Shown: positions 34,304 to 42,680, counted from the first letter of the stretch. The stretch is DNA of 64,000 nt from Pygmaiobacter massiliensis (GCF_900199435.1 NZ_OAML01000003.1:1567166-1631165); one strand, 5' to 3'. Made by a program: numbers and translations. The notes: generated from the sequence alone by a model not told the origin.

Positions 34304-34640
34304 AAATTCAAAATGTGGAGCGTTATGGACTTAAATTTAGCGGTTAGAATTTGCTTGCCTTAGAGCTCGTGAAGCTGGCACCAGTGTCGGCCATAGCAAT
34401 TGTATAGTATGAATGAGCTAAAAAAGCGGAAAAATAATAACCTAAGCCAATTATAAAAAGCTGCAAAAACGCTGGCTGTGCCCGCCGAAGCCTTAGTTTT
34501 GCTTAAACGCAAATAGTGCAGCAAGCGCGTAAACACGAGGAAATGGCTTGGGTTAAGGCCATAAGTGAACGGGAAAGTTCGCATAAAAAGCGGCCTTTAA
34601 GCTAGAAAACATTATAAAGTAAAAAAGATAAAAAATCAAG
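34304..34640. other. Intergenic stretch without a recognisable gene
   Basis: Between the tRNA promoter and the ktrB promoter only short frames occur, with no ribosome sites and no family resemblance. No riboswitch consensus was recognised. Confidence 0.5.
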
Positions 34641-34669
34641 TTGAAATACCTATTAGGTGGTGGTACAAT
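34641..34669 (+). promoter_or_regulatory. Candidate sigma-A promoter for the potassium transporter
   Basis: TTGAAA (34641-34646), a 17-nt spacer and TACAAT (34664-34669) precede the gene, giving a leader of about 120 nt. Confidence 0.55.
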
Positions 34670-34797
34670 ATAATGACCGCGCGGTGTGACAACTTGAGAC
34701 AAAAAAAGTTGGCACTCTGCGCGAAGGCACTTTTTAAGCTGTAATAGCGGCATTGCAGTTGTGCCCGGGAGTGCATTTCAAAGTGAGGAAATAAAAA

Positions 34798-36216
34798 TTG
34801 AAAAGTGATGCATTAGGCAATTTCAAAAATTGGAGTGATGTTTTTAAATCTCCCAAAAAGCCAGGTCGGCTTTCGCCCGCGCGGGTTATCGTCGGAAGCT
34901 TTTTAGCGGTGATTTTATGTGGTACGCTCTTGTTGATGTTGCCATTTTCAACGAAGGCCCCGGGGGGAATTCCGTTTTTAAACGCGCTGTTCACCGCAAC
35001 CTCGGCCACCTGCGTAACAGGTCTTGTCGTTTACGATACCTTCAGCGCTTTTACTTTGTTTGGCCAGGTCGTTATCATGTTGCTTATCCAAATCGGTGGG
35101 TTGGGGTTGGTAACGCTGACTACCTTTTTTGGCTTGGTAATGGGCAAACGGCTTGGTTTTAAAAGCCTTAAGCTGGCAAGTGACTCGGTCAATTTTGACA
35201 ATGCCGCTGCCGCGAAAAAAATTATTTACACGGTAATGCGCATTACATTTACCTGCGAAGCCTGCGGCGCCATTTTGCTGCTGCCAGCGCTTGCGCCAGA
35301 GTTTGGCGCGCGTGCGGTCTGGCTTTCGGTATTTACCGCTATTTCAGCGTTCTGTAATGCCGGGTTTGACCTGTTTGGCAGCGTTGCACCCTATACCAGC
35401 TTAACCATGTTCTCGAACAACTGGTATGTGCTTAGCATTATTATGTTGCTGATCGTTTTCGGTGGCCTCGGTTTTATTGTGTGGTCAGACATTCTGCTAT
35501 ATCCCAAAAGCAGAAAGCTGATGCTGCACAGCCGAATTGTTTTGCTTATGACAGGCGTTCTTATTTTGCTTGGCGCTGTTGTCATCGGTGCGATGGAGTG
35601 GAACAACACAAAAACAATTGCGGATGTTTCACTTTCGGAAAAGATACTATCAGCACTGTTCCAATCGGTGAGCTGCCGTACGGCAGGCTTTAACAGTATT
35701 GACCTTGGCAGCATGCATGTCCTCTCTAAATTGGCCTGCACGTTTTTAATGTTTATTGGTGCAGCCCCTGGTGGCACGGGCGGCGGCGTGAAGGTTACCA
35801 CATTTGCGATTATTATTATGACCGTTATGGGCGTTTCGAGCGGGCGTGAAGACCCAATTATTCGCGGGCGTCGCATCGATAAAAAGACGGTTTATAAATC
35901 TCTTACTATAGTGACCATTGCGATGATGGTTGTAATGTTTACCACGCTGGTGTTGGTGTTTGATACGCCAGCCCGCAACGGCATGATTGACGGAAACCTG
36001 ATTGACTGCCTGTTTGAAGCGGTATCGGCATTTGGCACCGTCGGCCTTTCGGTAGGCGTTACAGCAACAATGGGCACGATAGCAAAAATTGTAACGATTT
36101 TAGCAATGCTGATTGGTCGTGTAGGGCCGATTTCTATGGCAATGACCTTGAGCATCAGCGCTGGCGACCAGTGCAAGCGGGCCGTTTTGCCAGAAGCAAA
36201 AATCAGTGTCGGCTAA
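34798..36216 (+). CDS. ktrB: KtrB/TrkH-type potassium channel subunit
   Basis: The 472-residue membrane protein belongs to the Ktr/Trk potassium uptake family: four repeated membrane-pore-membrane units with filter-like loops such as TSATCVTGLVVYDTFS, TAISAFCNAGFDLFG, QSVSCRTAGFNSIDL and FEAVSAFGTVGLSVG. It starts with TTG 34798, 9 nt after a GAGG. No KtrA/TrkA regulatory subunit gene is adjacent, so the partner must be encoded elsewhere. It is probably transcribed alone from a promoter at 34641. Confidence 0.92.
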   Translation: MKSDALGNFKNWSDVFKSPKKPGRLSPARVIVGSFLAVILCGTLLLMLPFSTKAPGGIPFLNALFTATSATCVTGLVVYDTFSAFTLFGQVVIMLLIQIGGLGLVTLTTFFGLVMGKRLGFKSLKLASDSVNFDNAAAAKKIIYTVMRITFTCEACGAILLLPALAPEFGARAVWLSVFTAISAFCNAGFDLFGSVAPYTSLTMFSNNWYVLSIIMLLIVFGGLGFIVWSDILLYPKSRKLMLHSRIVLLMTGVLILLGAVVIGAMEWNNTKTIADVSLSEKILSALFQSVSCRTAGFNSIDLGSMHVLSKLACTFLMFIGAAPGGTGGGVKVTTFAIIIMTVMGVSSGREDPIIRGRRIDKKTVYKSLTIVTIAMMVVMFTTLVLVFDTPARNGMIDGNLIDCLFEAVSAFGTVGLSVGVTATMGTIAKIVTILAMLIGRVGPISMAMTLSISAGDQCKRAVLPEAKISVG

Positions 36217-36241
36217 TCTGGTTTTTTTGTGGAAATAAGAG

Positions 36242-36261
36242 AAGTTAGCGTTGACTAATAA
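36242..36261 (+). promoter_or_regulatory. Upstream copy of a feo operator-like palindrome (imperfect)
   Basis: AAGTTAGCGTTGACTAATAA shares its left half AAGTTAGC and spacing with the perfect palindrome at 36335, and lies just upstream of the feoA -35 box. It is probably a metal-regulator site. Confidence 0.45.
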
Positions 36262-36267
36262 AAAACG

Positions 36268-36296
36268 TTGACATCCTTTGATAACTGATATATTCT
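36268..36296 (+). promoter_or_regulatory. Candidate sigma-A promoter for feoA-feoB
   Basis: TTGACA (36268-36273), 17 nt and TATTCT (36291-36296) form a near-consensus promoter. Oddly, an intrinsic terminator starts only 4 nt after the -10 box. Confidence 0.55.
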
Positions 36297-36299
36297 AAA

Positions 36300-36329
36300 A
36301 GAGCGGTACAACTGTGCCGCTCTTTTTTA
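36300..36329 (+). terminator. Intrinsic terminator after ktrB, abutting the feo promoter
   Basis: AGAGCGGTACA and TGTGCCGCTCT form an almost perfect stem (one G-U pair) followed by TTTTTT. It serves as a ktrB terminator but also sits at the predicted start of the feo transcript. Confidence 0.75.
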
Positions 36330-36334
36330 CTGCA

Positions 36335-36354
36335 AAGTTAGCGCTTGCTAACTT
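36335..36354 (+). promoter_or_regulatory. Perfect 20-bp palindrome in the feoA leader
   Basis: AAGTTAGC-GCTT-GCTAACTT is a perfect inverted repeat 51 nt upstream of feoA. A GTTAG/CTAAC core recalls DtxR/IdeR-family iron or manganese repressor sites, although the centre spacing differs from DtxR. Regulation by iron is inferred. Confidence 0.55.
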
Positions 36355-36405
36355 GTAGGCGCACCGCACGGCAAGGCGGCAGCGCCGCAACAGGGAGGAA
36401 ACACG

Positions 36406-36624
36406 ATGAAACTAAGTGAACTGCCGCTTGGAACACCGGCTACCATTAAGCTGGTGGGGGGCGAAGGCGCATTGCGCCGCCATTTGCTGGATATGGGCTT
36501 AACACCCAAAACTGCGGTAATGGTGCGAAAAGTCGCCCCAATGGGAGACCCGATTGAACTGCATCTGCGTGGCTACGAGCTGACGCTGCGGCTGGAAGAT
36601 GCCGATAAAATAGAAGTAGAATAG
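36406..36624 (+). CDS. feoA: Ferrous iron transport protein FeoA
   Basis: The 72-residue SH3-like protein assists FeoB in ferrous iron uptake. It shows the family pattern LGTPATIKLVGGEGALRRHL, then LLDMGLTPKTAVMVRKVAPM and a C-terminal ELTLRLEDADKIEVE. A GGGAGG site precedes ATG 36406. feoB follows after 13 nt. Palindromes upstream suggest metal-dependent repression of the unit. Confidence 0.93.
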   Translation: MKLSELPLGTPATIKLVGGEGALRRHLLDMGLTPKTAVMVRKVAPMGDPIELHLRGYELTLRLEDADKIEVE

Positions 36625-36637
36625 GGAGGACGCAGGT

Positions 36638-38638
36638 ATGATTTTTGCACTGGCCGGTAACCAAAACTGCGGTAAAACCACCCTGTTCAATCAACTGACA
36701 GGCTCTAACCAGCATGTGGGTAATTTCCCCGGTGTTACGGTAGAGCAAAAAGAGGGTATTATTCGCAAGCATAGCGACGCAGTGGTCGTCGATTTGCCGG
36801 GTATCTATTCGCTTTCACCCTATACCAAAGAAGAGATTGTAACCCGAGATTATCTGCTTTCGGGCAAGGTGGACGGCATTATTAATATTGTGGATGCGAC
36901 GAACATCGAGCGCAACCTTTATCTTTCGATGCAGCTGATTGAACTGGGGCTGCCTATGGTTATTGCACTGAACATGATGGATGAAGTGCGTGCCAACGGC
37001 ACCTCAATCGATTTAAAGGCCCTTTCTGAAGAGTTTGGCGTACGGGTAGTACCAATCGCTGCGGCAAAGAATGAAGGCGTAGACGAGCTGATAGAAGCTG
37101 CCATTAGCACGGTAGAGCGCAAGCGGGTACCGAAGCGGCTGGATTTTTGCTCCGGTGCGGTACACCGTGCAATTCACTCGACAGCGCATATGATTGAAGA
37201 CCATGCAGCGGCGGCAGGCGTGCCGATGCGATTTGCGGCAAGCAAACTGATTGAAGGCGACGAGCCGATGCTGATTCGCTTGAAACTTTCCGAAAACGAA
37301 AAAGAAATGCTGGCGCATACCATCGATGAGATGGAGCGTGAGCTTGGCACCGACCGCGAAGCCGCTATGGCCGATATGCGGTACACCTTTATTGAGGGAC
37401 TCTGTGCCAAAACGGTAGTAAAAACCGGACAAAGCAAAGAGCATGAACGCAGCGTTAAGATTGACGCAGTTTTGACCCACCGCTATTTTGCAATACCCAT
37501 TTTTCTGTGTATTATGGCAATGGTATTTTGGCTGACGTTTGGCGTGGTTGGGGCGCTGCTTTCGGACTGGCTGGAGATGGGGGTTGCAGCAGTGACCGCT
37601 GCGGTGCAGCAATGGCTGATTAATTTTGGCACAAACCCAGTGCTGCGCAGTCTGATTATAGATGGCATTTTTGCCGGTGTAGGCAGCGTGCTTAGCTTTT
37701 TGCCGATTATCGTGGTACTGTTCTTCTTCCTCTCAATGCTGGAGGATTCCGGCTATATGGCGCGTGTGGCATTTGTCATGGATGGACTGCTGCGAAAAAT
37801 CGGGCTTTCCGGGCGCAGCTTTGTACCGATGCTCATCGGTTTTGGATGCAGCGTGCCTGCCATTATGGCGACCCGCACCCTTTCCAGTGAGCGCGACCGC
37901 AAGATGACCATTTTGCTTACTCCGTTTATGAGTTGCAGCGCAAAGCTGCCTATCTATGCACTTTTTACTGCTGCGTTTTTCCCCGAACATGGCGCGTTGG
38001 TAATGATTTTGCTTTATATCATCGGCATGGTACTGGCGGTATTGCTGGGGCTTTTGATGAAAGATACCGTGTTTGGCGGCAACCCGGTACCATTTGTGAT
38101 GGAGTTGCCCAGCTATCGGCTACCGAGCCCCAAAAGCGTGGCTTTGTTGATTTGGGATAAGGTGAAAGATTTCTTGACCCGCGCGTTTACTGTAATTTTT
38201 GTTGCTTCGATTATTATCTGGGTTTTGCAGACGTTTGATATCCGATTTAATATCGTGGCGGATTCCTCGGCTTCGATGCTTGCTTCAGTGGGGCGGCTGT
38301 TGGCCCCGGTGTTTGCACCGTTGGGCTTTGCCGACTGGCGCGCTGCAACGGCGCTGATTTCCGGGTTTACGATGAAAGAAGCGGTAGTATCCACCTTTGC
38401 AGTGCTGACAGGGGGCAATTTGCAGGTTACCCTTAGCAGTATTTTTACTCCGCTTTCTGCATTTTCGTTTTTGATTTTCACGCTGCTATACACCCCTTGC
38501 GTGGCTGCTATTGCGGCAGTGCGCAGAGAGATGAACTCCAGCCTTGCTGCGGCAGGCGTGGTGCTGTTTCAAACCGGTGTGGCCTGGGCAGTCAGCTGCC
38601 TTGTTTACCAACTGGGGCGGGTTTTGCTGGGTGTTTAG
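36638..38638 (+). CDS. feoB: Ferrous iron transporter FeoB
   Basis: FeoB moves Fe(II) across the cytoplasmic membrane. The 666-residue protein has an N-terminal GTPase domain with the P-loop GNQNCGKTTLFN (residues 7-18), G3 DLPGIYSLSPYT and G4 NMMD (about residues 110-113). A helical linker follows, and from about residue 280 a polytopic membrane domain with two Gate-like motifs (PMLIGFGCSVPAIMATRT and the later YTPCVAAIAAV). It is preceded by an AGGGAGGA site and followed by a small cysteine-rich gene. Confidence 0.96.
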   Translation: MIFALAGNQNCGKTTLFNQLTGSNQHVGNFPGVTVEQKEGIIRKHSDAVVVDLPGIYSLSPYTKEEIVTRDYLLSGKVDGIINIVDATNIERNLYLSMQLIELGLPMVIALNMMDEVRANGTSIDLKALSEEFGVRVVPIAAAKNEGVDELIEAAISTVERKRVPKRLDFCSGAVHRAIHSTAHMIEDHAAAAGVPMRFAASKLIEGDEPMLIRLKLSENEKEMLAHTIDEMERELGTDREAAMADMRYTFIEGLCAKTVVKTGQSKEHERSVKIDAVLTHRYFAIPIFLCIMAMVFWLTFGVVGALLSDWLEMGVAAVTAAVQQWLINFGTNPVLRSLIIDGIFAGVGSVLSFLPIIVVLFFFLSMLEDSGYMARVAFVMDGLLRKIGLSGRSFVPMLIGFGCSVPAIMATRTLSSERDRKMTILLTPFMSCSAKLPIYALFTAAFFPEHGALVMILLYIIGMVLAVLLGLLMKDTVFGGNPVPFVMELPSYRLPSPKSVALLIWDKVKDFLTRAFTVIFVASIIIWVLQTFDIRFNIVADSSASMLASVGRLLAPVFAPLGFADWRAATALISGFTMKEAVVSTFAVLTGGNLQVTLSSIFTPLSAFSFLIFTLLYTPCVAAIAAVRREMNSSLAAAGVVLFQTGVAWAVSCLVYQLGRVLLGV

Positions 38639-38665
38639 CACTGGAGCGGCCAAAGGAGATATGTT

Positions 38666-38833
38666 ATGAGCGGTTTTGATTTATTTTTGATTCTGCTGAT
38701 TTTACTTTGCGTGGTGTTGGCGGTACGTTATCGCCGCAAGCATCCTGGTTGTGGTGGCAATTGCGCGTCTTGTCAGGAGCGTTGCAATAAACCGCAAAAA
38801 ACAGAAAGTGAAGCACCTCCAAAAGAAAAGTAA
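38666..38833 (+). CDS. FeoB-associated Cys-rich membrane protein
   Basis: This 55-residue frame starts at ATG 38666 after AAAGGAG. It encodes one N-terminal membrane helix (LFLILLILLCVVLAV, about residues 6-20), a basic turn RYRRKHPG, a cysteine cluster CGGNCASCQERC (about 29-40), and a charged tail. Small proteins of exactly this layout follow feoB in many Firmicutes and are thought to assist iron uptake. An overlapping ATG at 38661 runs into a stop and is not used. Confidence 0.85.
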   Translation: MSGFDLFLILLILLCVVLAVRYRRKHPGCGGNCASCQERCNKPQKTESEAPPKEK

Positions 38834-38841
38834 CTTTTAAA

Positions 38842-38874
38842 AGCGATGTCTGTGCTACACAGGCATCGCTTTTT
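38842..38874 (+). terminator. Terminator of the feo operon
   Basis: AGCGATGTCTGTG pairs with CACAGGCATCGCT (one G-U pair) around CTA and is followed by TTTT. It lies 9 nt after the small Feo-associated gene. Confidence 0.85.
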
Positions 38875-38898
38875 GCGTAAAAGAAACGATGCGTGGCC

Positions 38899-38927
38899 TT
38901 TGCGAGCGGCAGAATTTGTGCTATACT
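38899..38927 (+). promoter_or_regulatory. Candidate promoter for the EFR1-type ferredoxin gene
   Basis: TTTGCG (38899-38904), 17 nt and TATACT (38922-38927) with an extended -10 TG. It leaves a leader of about 190 nt in which no known RNA motif was recognised. Confidence 0.4.
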
Positions 38928-39123
38928 GGGAATAATTGTAAACAGTCAGAAACATACAATACAGGCAAAGCTTGTGAAAACCTTTTAATACTATCCTTTT
39001 GTATTTTGTTTAAAAAGTGTTTTTATTTGCTTGGGTTATAAAATGTAGCGCAATTAAAGAAAGATCTGGAATCAAAACGCCGGAGGCCGGCGGAAATATA
39101 GCATAAAAAAGGAAGTTGCAGAT

Positions 39124-39945
39124 ATGAAAATCAATCAGGTGCGGGCGGTCTATTTTAGTGCCACAGGCACGACCGAAAAAATTGTTGCAGCAGCTGCAAA
39201 AGCTGCCGCCGAGCAACTGGGCGTGCCGGTCGTGGTAAGTGATTTTACCCTGCCCGGTGCCCGCGAAAATACGCTTACCTTTGGCGCAGAGGAACTGGTG
39301 TTCTTCGGTGTACCCGTTTATGCGGGTCGTGTACCCAACCTGCTGATGCCCTATGTGCGGGACAGGGTGAAGGGCGACAATACCCTAGCTGTGCCGATAG
39401 TGCTGTTTGGCAACCGTAATTTTGACGATGGGCTGATTGAGCTGCGCAACCTGCTGGAGGCCGATGGCTGCCGTACCATTGCCGCAGGCGGCTTTGTGGG
39501 TGAGCACTCTTTTTCCACGACACTTGGCGCAGGCCGCCCGGATGTGGAAGATATGGCACTTGCCGTACAATTGGGCCAGACCGCAGCAGCACGCGCCAAA
39601 GCGCTGAACGAGCTGCCGACGGCGCCCGTGGAAGTGCGCGGTGAAGACCCCATTCGCCCCTATTACACCCCGCGTGACCGCGCCGGGAACCCGGTGAATA
39701 TTTTAAAAGTAAAGCCGAAGACCAGCGACGCCTGTACCAAATGCGGTCTATGTGCAGAGGTTTGCCCCATGGGTTCCATCAACAAAGAAAACCCGGCGGA
39801 GGTGCCCGGCATTTGCATCAAGTGCTGTGCCTGTGTGAAAAAATGCCCGGTAGGTGCTAAGTACTATGACGACGCGGGTTACCTCTACCACCAGCATGAG
39901 CTGGAAGAAGGCTTTGCACGGCGCGCTGAGGTTGAATTGTTTTAA
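39124..39945 (+). CDS. EFR1-type protein: flavodoxin-like domain plus two [4Fe-4S] sites
   Basis: The 273-residue protein combines an N-terminal flavodoxin-like domain (VYFSATGTTEKIV at about residues 9-21 binds the FMN phosphate) with a C-terminal bacterial ferredoxin domain: CTKCGLCAEVCPMGSI and CIKCCACVKKCPVGA (about residues 202-245). Such EFR1-family proteins carry electrons in anaerobes. It is monocistronic, between an upstream promoter at 38899 and a terminator at 40006. The electron donor and acceptor cannot be told from sequence. Confidence 0.9.
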   Translation: MKINQVRAVYFSATGTTEKIVAAAAKAAAEQLGVPVVVSDFTLPGARENTLTFGAEELVFFGVPVYAGRVPNLLMPYVRDRVKGDNTLAVPIVLFGNRNFDDGLIELRNLLEADGCRTIAAGGFVGEHSFSTTLGAGRPDVEDMALAVQLGQTAAARAKALNELPTAPVEVRGEDPIRPYYTPRDRAGNPVNILKVKPKTSDACTKCGLCAEVCPMGSINKENPAEVPGICIKCCACVKKCPVGAKYYDDAGYLYHQHELEEGFARRAEVELF

Positions 39946-40005
39946 GCCGAGGTGGCGAAAATTAGTTAACCTTTTGGGATTGCTTGGCGCAAGTCATACA
40001 TCGCA

Positions 40006-40045
40006 AAAACACTCGACGACCTATCAGGTGCGCCGAGTGTTTTTT
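40006..40045 (+). terminator. Terminator after the EFR1-type gene
   Basis: AACACTCG (from about 40008) and CGAGTGTT (to about 40041) form the outer stem, with ACCT/AGGT inside, then a T-rich tail. Confidence 0.7.
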
Positions 40046-40106
40046 ATTTTAAAATGGACTTAGGTGTGACCAAGGAACTGGAGCTGGTTGCTTGCCTTGC
40101 ATTACT

Positions 40107-40754
40107 TTAGCTGCGCGGTTTACCGCTTGCCACAAGTTGCGCAAAGCGCAGCTGAGAGGGCAGGCCGCTGTATTCTTGTTTGGCAGAGAAACTGCGGTCA
40201 AAGGCCCTTGCTTCTTCTGTATCAAAATCATACGCATCCCCTTCATAAAAAAGGCCGGCACAACCTTTCAACGCCCCAGGAACCAGCTCTAAAGCCAGCA
40301 GAGAGGGCAGGTAGCTATTCCACGAAGTGCCGATGCCATAGCTTTCGGCAGGCACAAAGCCAACTTTTGTGTAAAAAGCAGGGTCGCCAAAGATAAGAAC
40401 AGCGGTATGGCCCAGTGCTTTTGCCGCCGCTAGACTATGGGAAAGCAACGCTTGCCCCACCCCTGCGTTTTGAAATGCGGGCAGCACTGCAAACGGCCCG
40501 AAAGTGAGGACCGGGTGTTTTGTGCCATCATCGCCAACAATTTCGCTTTGCGCATACATGATATTACCGATGAGGGTATCTTCTTTTAAGGCTACAAAAT
40601 CCAGCTCTGGCAAAAAAGCCTCGGCACCTCGCAGCGTGTGTGCAAGGTAATGCTCGCTGCACCCGGGGACGTAGTGATTCCAAAAGGCTTCACGCACCAG
40701 TTCTTCTACTTTGCGGTAATCGGCAGGGGTTTCGTTGCGAATTGTGATTTCCAT
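40107..40754 (-). CDS. GNAT family N-acetyltransferase
   Basis: The 215-residue protein has a GNAT fold: N-terminal IRNETPADYRKVEELVREAF, the acetyl-CoA binding loop in LPAFQNAGVGQALLSHSL (about residues 92-109, the R/Q-x2-G-x-G/A type), and the following FGDPAFYTKVGFVPAE segment seen in many acetyltransferases. The substrate is unknown. It starts after a GAAAGGAGC site and lies convergent to the EFR1 gene. Confidence 0.88.
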   Translation of the reverse strand: MEITIRNETPADYRKVEELVREAFWNHYVPGCSEHYLAHTLRGAEAFLPELDFVALKEDTLIGNIMYAQSEIVGDDGTKHPVLTFGPFAVLPAFQNAGVGQALLSHSLAAAKALGHTAVLIFGDPAFYTKVGFVPAESYGIGTSWNSYLPSLLALELVPGALKGCAGLFYEGDAYDFDTEEARAFDRSFSAKQEYSGLPSQLRFAQLVASGKPRS

Positions 40755-40787
40755 AAAGCTGCTCCTTTCGAGCGATTAAAAAAGAAA

Positions 40788-40822
40788 GCAGCGGCACGCC
40801 CTTAAATTGGGCTTGCCGCTGC
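40788..40822 (-). terminator. Terminator of the 40,870-41,091 gene
   Basis: GCAGCGGCACGCCC and GGGCTTGCCGCTGC pair with one internal mismatch; on the minus strand a TTTCTTTTTT run follows. Confidence 0.8.
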
Positions 40823-40869
40823 TGCATAAATAGAAAAGGCTTTGCTTTACAGCGGTTTGCCAAAGCAGT

Positions 40870-41091
40870 TTAGCGCTCTTCGATGGTATAGGTGAATTTG
40901 AAATCCTGCTGCAGAGCCTTAACCTTCTCTTCGTTGTCTTCGATGAAAGTAGAGGTGTAGATGGATTTGCCCTCTTTCTGGTACTCTTTTACGATTTCCT
41001 CGAGTTTTTCCCAGCACTCTTTGTGGCGGGGTTCTTCCTCTTCGTTGAGATTGATGATAAATTCACGGTGTTTCGGGATTCTGGCTTTCAT
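40870..41091 (-). CDS. Small charged protein of unknown function
   Basis: The 73-residue protein (MKARIPKHREFIINLNEEEE at its start) is rich in Glu and Lys and has a central helix (HKECWEKLEEIVKEYQKEG), then a beta-rich end. ATG 41091 lies 6 nt after AAAGGAAG; the upstream TTG at 41109 is not supported. It lies downstream of leuB on the same strand and ahead of a strong terminator. No family is recognised. Confidence 0.7.
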   Translation of the reverse strand: MKARIPKHREFIINLNEEEEPRHKECWEKLEEIVKEYQKEGKSIYTSTFIEDNEEKVKALQQDFKFTYTIEER

Positions 41092-41200
41092 GTTTTTCTT
41101 CCTTTCCAATCTAAACCCTGCGTGTAAGTTACAGGGTTAACTACAATAAAATTTATCTTTACGCACACTGCGCGCAAATACTTAAGAGACTGGGGGACCT

Positions 41201-42367
41201 TTAAAAGAAATCTGCTGCTTTTTTGCTTTTTTTCGAGCCTTGCACGGATGGCTGCGGCAGAGTGCGGGCTATTTTGCGGTACATCTGCGAAGAAAGGATT
41301 GCGCCTGCAATCAGCTCGCCCATCTTAGAGCAGCTTACCGGTACACAGCCGGCGCTCATAATGTCAACGGTGCGGTAACCGTCGTCCAGCACACGGTTAA
41401 CCCCCGTCTCAATCGCCTCAGCTTCTGACAGCAGGCCGAAAGAGGACCGCAGCATCATAGCAATGGATAAGATAGCACCGATGGGGTTAGCGATGTTCTG
41501 GTCCGCAATGTCGGGCGCAGAACCGTGAATCGGTTCGTAGATGCCTACGGTGCCATCCCCCAGGCTGGCCGAGGGAATCATACCGATGGATCCTGTCAGC
41601 ATACATGCTTCCCCAGAAAGCACATCGCCAAGCATATTTTCAGTGAGCACCACATCAAATTGCCAGGGGTTGCGCATCAACTGCATTGCAATGCTGTCTG
41701 CCAGCATATCGGTAAGCTGAATAGAGGGGTATTCGTCCCGTGCAATGCGATGCACGACCTCTTTCCAAAGGCGGCTGCAAGAGAGAACGTCGGATTTGTC
41801 GACCGAAACAACCCGCCCATGGCGTTTTTTTGCCATTTCGAACGCAGTGCGCGCAATCCGCTCAATTTCAGATTCGCTGTAACTCATCAAGTCACTTGCA
41901 ACACTTTGACCGCCGCGCAGCACGATGTCGTGGCTGCCGAAATAAATGCCGCCGGTCAGCTCACGCACCAGCATCAGATCAATGCCCTGCGCCGCTACCT
42001 GAGGCAGCAGCGGGCTGGCATGGTAAAGCTGTGGAAACATTTTAATCGGGCGAAGGTTTGCGTAAAGCCCCATTTTGTCACGCATGGTCAGCAGTGCGCG
42101 TTCCGGCACAAGGTGCTGGGGCAAGCTGTCCCACTTGGGGCCGCCAACTGCGCCAAACAGCACGCAGTCTGCCACAAGGCAGGCCGCAAGGGTATCGTCC
42201 GGCAGGCAGCTGCCGCTGTGGTCAATGGCACAGCCACCGGCTTCATACTCTTGCAGATGAAAGGTGTGCCCGAACCGTTTACCGATGACGGCAAGCGCAC
42301 GCATAGCCTCGGAAACAGTTTCCGGGCCGATGCCGTCGCCTTTGATAACCACGATTTTGGCGTTCAT
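41201..42367 (-). CDS. leuB: 3-isopropylmalate dehydrogenase LeuB
   Basis: LeuB oxidises and decarboxylates 3-isopropylmalate in leucine biosynthesis. The 388-residue protein shows the N-terminal IKGDGIGPETVSEAM, LFGAVGGPKWDSLP, the substrate-binding ELTGGIYFGS, and the NAD site block EPIHGSAPDIADQNIANPIG. An unusual Lys-rich C-terminal tail (SKKSKKAADFF) follows the end of the domain. No leuA, leuC or leuD is adjacent. The start follows an AAAGGACG site and a near-consensus promoter. Confidence 0.95.
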   Translation of the reverse strand: MNAKIVVIKGDGIGPETVSEAMRALAVIGKRFGHTFHLQEYEAGGCAIDHSGSCLPDDTLAACLVADCVLFGAVGGPKWDSLPQHLVPERALLTMRDKMGLYANLRPIKMFPQLYHASPLLPQVAAQGIDLMLVRELTGGIYFGSHDIVLRGGQSVASDLMSYSESEIERIARTAFEMAKKRHGRVVSVDKSDVLSCSRLWKEVVHRIARDEYPSIQLTDMLADSIAMQLMRNPWQFDVVLTENMLGDVLSGEACMLTGSIGMIPSASLGDGTVGIYEPIHGSAPDIADQNIANPIGAILSIAMMLRSSFGLLSEAEAIETGVNRVLDDGYRTVDIMSAGCVPVSCSKMGELIAGAILSSQMYRKIARTLPQPSVQGSKKSKKAADFF

Positions 42368-42406
42368 CGCTTGTCACGTCCTTTATAGATGAGAATTGTA
42401 CCCTTA

Positions 42407-42436
42407 ACTATATCGCGGAAAGCGGGAGCTTGTCAA
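42407..42436 (-). promoter_or_regulatory. Sigma-A promoter for leuB
   Basis: On the minus strand TTGACA (42431-42436), 18 nt and TATAGT (42407-42412) lie about 40 nt before the leuB start. The short leader leaves no space for a T-box. Confidence 0.65.
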
Positions 42437-42481
42437 GCGAACTGATGAGTAAAGAAATGTTGATTTAATGCGCTGTACAAG

Positions 42482-42510
42482 TCGACAATGTGTTGAAAAA
42501 ATGCTAAAAT
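42482..42510 (+). promoter_or_regulatory. Candidate promoter for the diguanylate cyclase gene
   Basis: TCGACA (42482-42487), 17 nt and TAAAAT (42505-42510), divergent from the leuB promoter. It would give a leader of about 165 nt. Confidence 0.45.
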
Positions 42511-42547
42511 AACAAAGATTATTTTGAGCGGAGTGCTTTTTGTTCTG

Positions 42548-42660
42548 CAAAACCGATTGCTCTTTTGCAAAATGAAATAACCGTCTGCTGAATCTCGCAG
42601 GCAGACTGCTTGGTCGCTGACTTTCAGCGCCCTGACTTTTACAAAATAGAACCGGTTTTG
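42548..42660 (+). promoter_or_regulatory. Multibranched leader RNA upstream of the GGDEF gene
   Basis: CAAAACCG (42548-42555) pairs perfectly with CGGTTTTG (42653-42660), enclosing at least two hairpins: GTCTGC/GCAGAC (42583-42606) and CGCTGA-CTT-TCAGCG (42615-42629). The closing helix ends 7 nt before the AAGAGG ribosome site. The layout is that of a riboswitch-like or regulatory leader. It does not match a class known to me. Confidence 0.45.
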
Positions 42661-42680
42661 GGAAAGCAAGAGGTAGAACT

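Noticed and set aside
34360-34584. A 74-codon minus-strand frame upstream of ktrB
   Set aside because: No ribosome site, aromatic-rich composition typical of chance frames, no recognisable family.
34670-34797. A ydaO-type c-di-AMP riboswitch in the ktrB leader
   Set aside because: The expected conserved core sequences are not visible; the leader has only weak local pairing.
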